NCBI GenBank assembly: GCA_009667805.1
Contig: CM019070.1
Location: forward strand, 59,834,735-59,898,734
DNA from: Leptobrachium leishanense
Taxonomy: Eukaryota; Chordata; Amphibia; Anura; Megophryidae
Length of the DNA stretch: 64,000 nt
Direction of reading: 5' to 3'
Position numbers and translations under genes: made by a program. The notes beneath the pieces are model-generated. The model searched no databases. It had not been told where the DNA came from and was given only the letters and a program-made list of their open reading frames with translations. Within the stretch, counting starts at the first letter, position 1. Each line of letters starts with the position of its first letter. Positions 55,869 through 64,000 of this stretch are shown here, piece after piece.

Positions 55869-57890
55869 CCTGCCATATTACCAGTCTGCCATGCCTGCCA
55901 TGCACAATACCAGTCTGCCATGCACAATACCAGTCTGCCATGCAAAATACCAGTCTGCCATGCACAATACCAGTCTGCCATGCAAAATACTAGTCTGCCA
56001 TGCATATTACCAGTCTGCCATGCACAATACCAGTCTGCCATGCACAATACCAGTTCCCAGCCATATTACCAGTCTGCCATGCACAATACCAGTCTGCCAT
56101 GCATATTACCAGTCTGCCATGCACAATACCAGTCTGCCATGCACATTACCAGTCTGCCATGCATATTACCAGTCTGCCATGCACAATACCAGTCTGCCAT
56201 GCACAATACCAGTTCCCAGCCATATTACCAGTCTGCCATGCACAATACCAGTCTGCCATGCACAATACCAGTTCCCAGCCATATTACCAGTCTGCCATGC
56301 AGATTACCAGTCTACCATGCACAATACCAGTCTGCCATGCATATTACCAGTCTGTCATGCACAATACCAGTCTGCCATGCATATTACCAGTCTGCCATGC
56401 ACAATACCAGTCTGCCATGCACAATACCAGTCTGCCATGCATATTACCAGTCTGCCATGCACAATACCAGTTCCCAGCCATATTACCAGTCTGCCAGCCA
56501 TATTACCAGTCTGCAATGCACATTACCAGTCTGCCATGCACAATACCAGTCTGCCATGCACATTACCAGTCTGTCATGCACAATACCAGTTCCCAGCCAT
56601 ATTACCAGTCTGCCATGCACAAAACCAGTCTGCCAGCCATAAAACCAGTCTGCCAGCCATAATTACCAGTCTGCCATCCATATTAACAGTTCGGCAGCCA
56701 TATTACCAGTCCGGCAGCCATATTACCAGTCCTGCCAGCCATATTACCAGTCTGCCATGCACAATACCAGTCTACCAGACATATTACCAGTCTGCCATGC
56801 ACAATACCAGTCTACCAGACATATTACCAGTCTGCCAGCCATATTACCAGTTCGCCAGCCATATTACCAGTTCGCCAGCCATATTACCAGTCTGCCATGC
56901 ACAATACCAGTCTGCCAGCCATATTACCAGTTCGCCAGCCATATTACCAGTCTGCCATGCACAATGCCAGTCTGCCATGGAAAATGCCAGTTTGCCATGC
57001 ACAATACCAGTTCCCAGCCATATTACCAGTCTGCCATGCACAATACCAGTCTGCCATGCACAATACCAGTTCACAGCCATATTACCAGTCTGCCATGCAT
57101 ATTACCAGTCTACCATGCACAATACCAGTCTGCCATGCATATTACCAGTCTGCCATGCATATTACCAGTCTGCCATGCACAATACCAGTCTGCCATGCAT
57201 ATTACCAGTCTGCCATGCACAATACCAGTCTGCCATGCATATTACCAGTCTGCCATGCACAATACCAGTTCCCAGCCATATTACCAGTCTGCCAGCCATA
57301 TTACCAGTCTGCAATGCACATTACCAGTCTGCCATGCACAATACCAGTCTGCCATGCACATTACCAGTCTGTCATGCACAATACCAGTTCCCTGCCATAT
57401 TACCAGTCTGCCATGCACAAAACCAGTCTGCCAGCCATAAAACCAGTCTGCCAGCCATATTACCAGTCTGCCATCCATATTACCAGTTCGGCAGCCATAT
57501 TACCAGTCCGGCAGCCATATTACCAGTCCGGCAGCCATACTACCAGTCTGCCATGCACAATACCAGTTCACCAGCCATATTACCAGTCTGCCATGCACAA
57601 TACCAGTCTGCCAGACATATTACCAGTCTGCCAGCCATATTACCAGTTCACCAGCCATATTACCAGTTCGCCAGCCATATTACCAGTCTGCCATGCACAA
57701 TACCAGTCTGCAAGCCATATTACCAGTTCGCCAGCCATATTACCAGTCTGCCAGCCATATTACCAGTCTGCCATGCACAATGCCAGTCTGCCATGGACAA
57801 TGCCAGTCTGCCATGCACAATGCCAGTCTGCCAGCCATAATGCCAGTCTGCCAGCCATAATACCAGTGTCTCATAATACCAGTTTGCCTA
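55869..57890 (+). repeat. 20-bp satellite array, about 100 units
   Basis: Two main unit types, accagtctgccatgcacaat and accagtctgccagccatatt, plus variants (for example a 19-bp accagttcccagccatatt). The unit has no stop codon in any plus-strand frame, so long open frames of 321, 695 and 363 codons appear in all three frames; they are artefacts of the repeat. A block near 56400-56750 recurs near 57200-57550 at an offset of 798 bp. Confidence 0.9.
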
Positions 57891-57974
57891 AATACCAGCC
57901 TGCCATGCCATGCATACCACGTGCCATTAAATATACGCATAATGTATATGCTACAAATAAATGCCCGCCCAAGC

Positions 57975-58170
57975 CCAACACAATCTAAGGGGCCCCATGA
58001 GCTTACAATCTAAGGGGCCACATGAGTTTACAATCTAAGGGGCCACATGAGCTTACAATCTAAGGGGTCCCATGAGTTTACAATCTGAGGGGTCCCACGA
58101 GTTTACAATCTGAGGGGTCCCACGAGTTTACAATCTGAGGGTATGGTTCCCGTGAGTTTACAATCTAAGA
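57975..58170 (+). repeat. 25-bp tandem repeat
   Basis: About eight units of acatgagtttacaatctaag + gggcc with small changes. Confidence 0.8.
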
Positions 58171-58788
58171 GGGAAGAGGAACCTACTCTAATATATAAAT
58201 TCCTTTGTAATGCGCTGTCAGCTGTGTGCGCACCCATCACAGCTGCTCAGTCGGCCCTCCTGTTGCGGATGGGATGGCGATGGACGCGTTACAAACGTAT
58301 TTATATAGAGAGATGCTCTTGGGTAGGACATTGGAAAGAAACTATGTGGACTTGAATTCTGACCTGGCAACAACAACAATAGACTGCCCTCTGGGCAGGC
58401 TTTCCACCTAGTCTATAAATAAAGAAGATAGTTTGCATTCCCTAGCACATGTAAAAACTGACTCCAATACAGCAAGGGAGAACCTCCAGCTTATCTTGAG
58501 TCAGATGTGGACACCACTGAACCAGTACAGGTCTTTAGATACAGGCTGTCATAGAGAGCAGAGATTTACCAATAGTCGGGGCTTCTAGAACTAATTACAA
58601 ATGTGTATACATTTACAATTCCTCTTTAGGCAGATAACAAGTCACACACTGTCTTTTCAGGTTACCTCATAACCCCTAACCCTAAACAACAGATTCTGCA
58701 CCATTTTGCTATGCAATCGTCACTACAATTCTATCAGGCTCGCTTCATTCAGCAACAGGTTCTGCTTCCTCTTTGATACGAGGGGTTT

Positions 58789-58945
58789 ATTCACAAAGCA
58801 CTGAAATTGAACGCTATTTCGATGCTTTGTGTTTCGGCTCACTTCAGCGATTCGATTTCGACAAAATACTATTTATCGAATGGTCATCGTATTTTGCTGA
58901 AATTGCCGTCGCCAAAGCAGTTATCGGACGTCGGTGAATAAGACC
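58789..58945. repeat. MITE with gtttattcac/gtgaataa ends
   Basis: Begins ggtttattcacaaagc and ends tcggtgaataag. Complementary words gaatcgctgaag-like are seen inside. Class unknown. Confidence 0.45.
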
Positions 58946-60067
58946 AAATTGGCACTGGTGAATACAACCAGACTGGGAAACAAAAAGGAAATCTCCTCTT
59001 CTCCTTATAAAAGTGTAAATCAAAAAAAAGGGGCAAAAATGTGTCCAAATAATAAATGTCCTAAATGTCCTAATGTCCTAAAAAACATAAAATGGTCTGT
59101 TACAAAATAAAAAATGCTTTTAAAAAATTAAATGGGTTTTTGCAAACAATTAAATGGTCATTAATTTTTTTTCTTATAATTCTGTATATTAAATTGAAAT
59201 TTATTGGATTCTCCTCTTTATACCTGTTCATCTGAAACACTGAAAATCTGGCCATTTTGCCAAACATATGGTACAATTCAGCATTTTGTGAATAGATGAA
59301 TTGATGGTTTCCAATAGGACAATTAAAGTGCTGCCAAATTGTGGCAAATTGCACTGTATTTCGCTATCAATTCGTCCGTATTTGGTAAATAGACAAATTG
59401 CCCCAAAATTGCACCTGCGGGGAAATTCACCATCTGGAGCAATTCAGTGGCAAATTCAAAGGTTGGTGTTACATTCAGTTGTCTTGATGGATGAGTGCAA
59501 ACTGGAAAACATTGTCTAAAGCCCAATGAGATTTGAATTCCATCCTCCACCTATTGAAAGCAGTTGATTCTGAAATGGAATATATTGTCATATTTGTTCA
59601 AGAAATCGAAGCTCACTAGATTTGTGGAAATCACATTACTCTTGTCTTTGTAATTGTGAATATTTGGGGAGGGGGGCATTCCTGGAAACCTGGGAATCTA
59701 TTAATCTGGTCGAGTGAATTTATTGATATATATTTTTTCTATACTTCCAGATGTTCAGTGTGTTTCTTAGCCTTTCTCCAGGCGGAGAGTTTTAGTAATG
59801 TGCGTAGGCTACAGAAGTATGGAAAATTTGGAAATAATAGTAAAGGTATGATGTAGAGTGGGAACAGATTGTGAGGTCTATGCCATGAATTGAGGTTAGA
59901 GAATATTGCAGAAACCAATCAAAATACTAAAGGGACAATTTACAAGCCCTTACCACTCATTCTTCTTATTTTATTGCCCTGCCCCCAGTCCCATTCTGTA
60001 GATTTGGCTGCGTGAAGTGCAGGAGTTTCCTCCCACCACCCAGCCGTCACAGGTAGGTGGGATTTGA

Positions 60068-60160
60068 ACATAGGCGTGCGCAAGGGGTGTGCCAGGTGTG
60101 CCTGGGCACGATAGGCGTGCGCACGGGGTGTGCCAGGTGTGCCTGGGCACACCCTAATGC
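60068..60160 (+). repeat. Tandem duplication of a 40-bp unit
   Basis: ataggcgtgcgcaaggggtg followed by tgccaggtgtgcctgggcac occurs twice in a row. Confidence 0.75.
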
Positions 60161-60210
60161 CGGCCCCCGGCACACCCCGCCGGCCCGCAGAACACTTTGG
60201 GTCCCGGCTG

Positions 60211-60627
60211 GCTGCATCCCATGGATAGCTGCCGGGATCCTTCATTCCCGCAGGCCTAGCGGCAGCCTCTGCTTCCCTGGTGGTCCGGTGGCTGTGGGGT
60301 GCTGCATTGTGATCTGTGCTTCGCGCACAGACCGCAGAGCACGTCCCACAGTGAGTGACTGGCCACGAGCACCGGCGATCGCTGATGACCTGTCACCTGA
60401 CCGCCGGCGCTCGATGACTGTGTCAGAGTGGCGGCGGTCAGGTGACAGGTCACCTCCGGCGTTAGTGTCCAGTCACTAGCTCACTCTGGGACGTGCTCTG
60501 CGGTCTGTGAGCGAAGCACAGATCACAATGCAGCACCCCACAGCCACCGGACCACCAGGGAAGCAGAGGCTGCCGCCAGACCTGCGGGGGTGAAGGGTCC
60601 CGTCCCGGCGGCTATCCATGCGATGCG
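60211..60627. repeat. Large palindrome with about 195-bp arms
   Basis: 60211-60405 and 60428-60627 are inverted copies (for example gctgcattgtgatctgtgct against agcacagatcacaatgcagc) with a short centre and a few small gaps. GC-rich and rich in CpG. Confidence 0.8.
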
Positions 60628-60635
60628 GCCAAGGT

Positions 60636-61198
60636 CAAATATATCCATGTATGAGCTGCTGGGGGCAAATATATCCATGTATGAGCTGCAGGGGGCAAAT
60701 ATAGCCATGTATGAGCTGCTGGGGGCAAATATAGCCCTGTATGAGCTGCATGGGGCAAATATAGCCATGTATGAGCTGCTTGGGGCAAATCTAGCCATGT
60801 ATGAGCTGCTAGGGGCAAATATATCCATGTATGAGCTGCTTGGGGCAAATATAGCCATGTATGAGCTGCTGGGGGCAATTATCCATGTATGAGCTGCTGG
60901 GGCAAATATATCCATGTATGAGCTGCAGGGGGCAAAATAAGCCCTCTATGAGCTGCTGGGGGCAATATATCCATGTATGAGCTGCTGGGGGCAAATATAT
61001 TTGTGTATGAGCTGCTGGGGCAAATATAACCTGTATGAGCTGCAGGGGGAAAATATATCCTGTAATGAGCATTGGGGCAAATATAGGCCATGTATGAGCT
61101 GCTCGCGGGCAAATATACCACGTATAGCTGCTGGAGCAATATGAGCCATGTTATGAGCAGCTAGGGCAAATATTCCAAGTAGAGCTGCTGGGGGCCAA
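60636..61198 (+). repeat. 30-bp tandem array
   Basis: About 19 units of gggggcaaatatagccatgt + atgagctgct. Because 30 is a multiple of three the array is open in several frames and yields a decapeptide repeat; no evidence it is translated. It abuts the LTR at 61201. Confidence 0.85.
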
Positions 61199-61343
61199 AT
61201 TGTCACGGTGGCCCCCGCACCCCGGCGCCTGGCAGCAGCTTCCTCGCTGCTCGCTGGCCAGGCGCCGAATGATATTGCGGTCGCTTCCGCACACGTGGGG
61301 AAGCCGGGGCGCGGGCCTGGCGGGCTGACGCGGACCCGCCGGG

Positions 61344-61349
61344 TTTAAA
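61344..61349 (+). promoter_or_regulatory. TATA-like box in LTR
   Basis: TTTAAA in gggtttaaagccc, placed to start RNA at about 61373-61376, exactly where the primer-complementary sequence begins. Confidence 0.55.
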
Positions 61350-61418
61350 GCCCAGGCTCTCAGAAATGCCGGTGCCCTGACGTGGTAGTTACTTCCCGCA
61401 GAGCTCTTGTATATTTGG

Positions 61419-61710
61419 CAAACAACTATTCTGTGTATTGACCCCTTGGCATTGGCAAACGACTATTCTGTGTATTGACCCCTTGGCATTGGCAAACGAC
61501 TATTCTGTGTATTGACCCCTTGGCATTGGCAAACGACTATTCTGTGTATTGACCCCTTGGCATTGGCAAACGACTATTCTGTGTATTGACCCCTTGGCAT
61601 TGGCAAACGACTATTCTGTGTATGACCCCTGGCATTGGCGAACGAACCACTCTGTGTATGATCCCTGGCATTGGCGAACGAACCATTCTGTGCATAACCC
61701 CTGGTATTGG
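61419..61710 (+). repeat. 37-bp tandem repeat in the LTR
   Basis: Five exact or near-exact 37-bp units (caaacgactattctgtgtat + tgaccccttggcattgg), then three shortened, diverged ones. Confidence 0.9.
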
Positions 61711-62074
61711 CATCAACTCTTCTAATTCTGGTATTGAGGTCAGTCTGTGTGGCACCCTAAGCACACATCAGACACTACCCCTTGTGTTGTTAGGGTCTTG
61801 GGAAGAGCTAATTATTCTAACTTCTTGTGTATCATTCTGTGTCTGTCTAGTCGTGCCGACCACTCTAAGGATCGGAAGGGTAGAGACTGTTCTGTGTCTA
61901 GAAACCACTACTCACAGATAAAGCAGAGGGATCCGTGACGTCTCTCTTGTACGTGCTCTGTACTGCCATTCTTGTAGTCTGTCTAGTCGTGCCGACCACT
62001 CTAAGGATCGGAAGGGTAGAGAGTGTCCTGCGTATAGGGACCACCACTCTAGTATCAGGGGGATCCGTGACATT

Positions 62075-62084
62075 ACGTCAGGGC
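62075..62084 (+). promoter_or_regulatory. Self-priming primer-binding site
   Basis: ACGTCAGGGC, two bases after the LTR, is the exact complement of GCCCTGACGT at 61374-61383 in the same LTR. The Tf1/sushi group is known to prime with the folded-back 5' end of its own RNA instead of a tRNA. Confidence 0.65.
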
Positions 62085-62085
62085 C

Positions 62086-63130
62086 ATGGATCCCGCAGAC
62101 CTCTCTAATCAATTGACACGTATTGCAGCCAGACAAGAAGAGCAGGACCATAGAATGGACCAGATTGCTCTTGCCCTGCAAACCCTGCTAAACCGATCCA
62201 GTTCTGGTACTGCAAGCCCGCCAGACCCAGTAGTGCCTAGGGTCAGTTCGGCCGCTCTCGAGGGTTGTAGGCTCAGTATGAAAGCACCCGTACGTTATGA
62301 CGGAACACCGAACTTATGCCGGGGCTTTCTGACCCAACTCGAGATCTTATTCGAAAACAATCCCGGGTCCTGTATGTCTGATAAAGCCAAAGTAGGCTAT
62401 CTGATTAATCACTTGACCGAAAAAGCTTTATTATGGGCCACGCCCTTGTGGGAGAACAAGAAACCCATCATATATGACTATGAGGGTTTTACCTCCGAGT
62501 TAAAGCGTACTTTTGATCCCTCTAGACGGGCTACCAATGCGGGTAGATCCCTGTTTCACATCAAACAAGGTAATAGGAGGGTTTCCGACTATGCCATAGA
62601 ATTTAAGACTTTGTCTTCTGAGGTACACTGGCCGAAGACGACGTTTTAACCCTGGCCTTTACCGAAGGTCTGAACGAGGCGTTTATGTTTGAATTGGCTC
62701 CCCTAAAATTACCAGAACATCTGGATCATTTGATTGATTTCTGCATCGCCATGGACGATCAAATCAGGGAAAGGAGACACACCAGAGACAGACCCAGAAG
62801 GGTCCTACCTCCTTTACCCTTAGTACCCAGGCATACCACTGCATCAGGTAACCTGGAGACCGTTAAGACCGATGTACCGGCCATTGAACCTATGCAGATA
62901 GGTAAAACGGGTATTTCAGAGGCAGAGAGAGCTCACCGGAGAGAAGGGGGCTCTGTTTTTATTGTGCCGGGGCAGATCATTTCCGCCTTCAATGTCCTCA
63001 GAGACCCAGGGGTAGCAGGGGTGAGAGTGGCAAATCAGGTCAAAAGACAAGTAATACCCAGGTTATTGGTTCTCTGTATGCCTCCTTTGTGGATGATGGA
63101 AAAAAAAAAAACTCGGATTCTGTACCTACC
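62086..63130 (+). pseudogene. Sushi-type Ty3/gypsy Gag
   Basis: ATG at 62086, only 13 bases after the LTR, starts MDPADLSNQLTRIAARQEEQ, a coiled N-terminus. The capsid follows (YDGTPNLCRGFLTQLEILFE, GYLINHLTEKALLWATPLWE, FKRTFDPS). The frame shifts near 62640 and again before 62950, where the zinc knuckle [15 protein letters not shown] (CCHC) is in the third frame. Related to the gag lineage that gave rise to mammalian PEG10/RTL genes. Two frameshifts suggest a dead copy. Confidence 0.8.
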
Positions 63131-63733
63131 CTCTCCCTCACCTGGGAGGGGGTTCACCTCGAGACTGAGGCATTCCTAGACTCTGGAGCCTCAGGTAATT
63201 TTATGGATAGATGTTTTGCTGCCAACCACCTCTTACCTCTGGTTCTAAAGGAGAGGCCTCTTATGGTAGAAGCCATAGACGGGAAACCCCTGTCATGTCC
63301 CCATATCACACACGACACTATCGATGTGTGCATGACTACAGGAGTTCTGCACTGTGAAACCATACGATTCCAGGTTATCGACTCTCCCTCATGTCCTGTC
63401 GTTCTAGGGTTCCCATGGTTGACAGAACATAACCCGGTGATTGACTGGGCCCAGCGAGATATAATGTGTTGGGGTCCTAGTTGCCAGTCAAAGTGCCTGG
63501 GCAGGGTTAATGTGATTGGTAGTCTCAACATTGCCACAGCACCTCCTTTGTCCACTGAAGTCCCAGAATGTTATATGGCGCTAAAGGAGGTGTTCTCTAA
63601 AACCAGGACTGAGGTCCTACCACCGCATCGTCCTTATGACTGTGCTATAGAGTTACTCCCTGGTACTATGCCTCCTAGAGGACACGTATACCCCTTGTCT
63701 CAAAGGGAAATGACATTATGGAGGAATATATAA
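63089..63733 (+). pseudogene. Sushi-type aspartic protease and RT N-terminus
   Basis: In the same frame as the zinc knuckle. Active site [12 protein letters not shown], then [34 protein letters not shown] (typical sushi protease C-terminus), and the region before RT ([16 protein letters not shown]). The frame closes at 63731-63733 and continues as RT in another frame from 63718. Confidence 0.8.
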
Positions 63734-64000
63734 GGGAGAATCTAGAGCGAGGATTCATCAGACGATCCTCCTCTCCAGCAGGAGCAGGTTTCTTTTTCGT
63801 TTCCAAAAAAGAGGGTGACCTGCGACCTTGCATCGATTATAGAGGTTTAAATAGGATTACCATAAGAAATGCATACCCAATACCTCTTATAACCGAATTG
63901 TTCGACCGTTTAAAAGGGGCCCGTATTTATACGAAACTTGATTTACGCGGAGCGTACAACCTGGTCAGGGTTAAGAAGGGGCACGAATGGAAAACGGCTT
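63718..64000 (+). CDS. Sushi-type reverse transcriptase, start, cut by window end
   Basis: Open from 63718 to the window end: [49 protein letters not shown] and [15 protein letters not shown] are the fingers and first palm motifs of Ty3/gypsy RT. The catalytic YVDD-type box would lie beyond 64000. A frameshift separates it from the protease frame. Confidence 0.8.
   Translation, partial: MEEYIRENLERGFIRRSSSPAGAGFFFVSKKEGDLRPCIDYRGLNRITIRNAYPIPLITELFDRLKGARIYTKLDLRGAYNLVRVKKGHEWKTA

Larger units (their letters stand above)
61201..62072 (+). repeat. 5' LTR of a Tf1/sushi-type Ty3/gypsy element
   Basis: 872 bp from TGTCACGG to CCGTGACA. A TTTAAA box at 61344-61349 lies about 25-30 bases before a likely transcription start near 61373. 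Downstream are eight 35-37-bp repeats (61419-61710) and a duplicated gtgccgaccactctaaggat segment (about 61850 and 61985). Confidence 0.8.

Noticed and set aside
55677..57988. Open frames of 321, 695 and 363 codons
   Set aside because: They are a by-product of a stop-free 20-bp satellite read in three frames; the peptide is a simple 20-residue repeat with no start context or homology.
60523..61206. Minus-strand frames with repeats such as SSSYMAIFAP
   Set aside because: They arise from a 30-bp tandem array; no gene features.

Overview
This window is vertebrate nuclear DNA, most likely from an anuran amphibian. That call is an inference from the repeat content: CR1-like and L2-like LINEs ending in frog-style 3' tails, a tRNA-derived SINE, several hAT, PIF/Harbinger-, piggyBac- and Tc1-type DNA elements, two lineages of Ty3/gypsy LTR elements, and hammerhead-ribozyme repeats with the signature GAAACGCGT. 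I see no intact host protein-coding gene, no rRNA and no CRISPR. The only host-like coding sequence is a broken exon on the minus strand (19773 down to 10675). It carries four SUMO-interacting-type motifs, an Arg/Ser-rich stretch and a C-terminal RING-H2 finger, and a transposon splits it.

Layout. 1-9460: non-autonomous DNA elements and one palindromic hammerhead-ribozyme repeat (7573-8137). 9464-10533: 5'-truncated L2 LINE. 10675-19773: the RING exon, interrupted by an 8.4-kb hAT transposon (10838-19269, 8-bp target duplication GTCTTCAA), itself interrupted by a 3.0-kb gag-protease-only Ty3/gypsy element with 111-bp LTRs (11733-14736, 4-bp duplication CTGG). 20115-23599: a second, Charlie-like hAT (duplication GCCTATGG) with two nested MITEs. 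23600-31650: MITEs, a Tc1 fragment, an LTR relic, a short hAT, a CR1 fragment, and a quiet stretch at 25790-27334.

31655-38797: an L2 fragment next to a second PNMA-like Ty3/gypsy element (minus strand, one 936-bp LTR, perfect tRNA-Pro primer site, duplication TATA). Its reverse-transcriptase gene is broken by a hammerhead-ribozyme foldback insertion (13-bp duplication), by a 1.2-kb DNA transposon, and by a 22-bp microinversion exactly over the catalytic YLDD box. 38800-55700: CR1-like fragments, a Tc1 MITE with a visible empty site, a tRNA-Arg-like sequence, SINEs, MITEs, minisatellites and a third hammerhead motif (51951-51995). 55869-57890: a 20-bp satellite of about 100 units. 60211-61198: a large palindrome and a 30-bp tandem array. 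61201-64000: the 5' part of a plus-strand Tf1/sushi-type Ty3/gypsy element whose LTR and primer-binding site suggest self-priming.

The sequence records repeated nesting, so relative ages can be read from it: RING exon, then hAT, then gag-only LTR element; and Ty3/gypsy element, then ribozyme foldback and DNA transposon. All coding regions seen are damaged or truncated, except the L2 and sushi RT fragments, which are open as far as they go.
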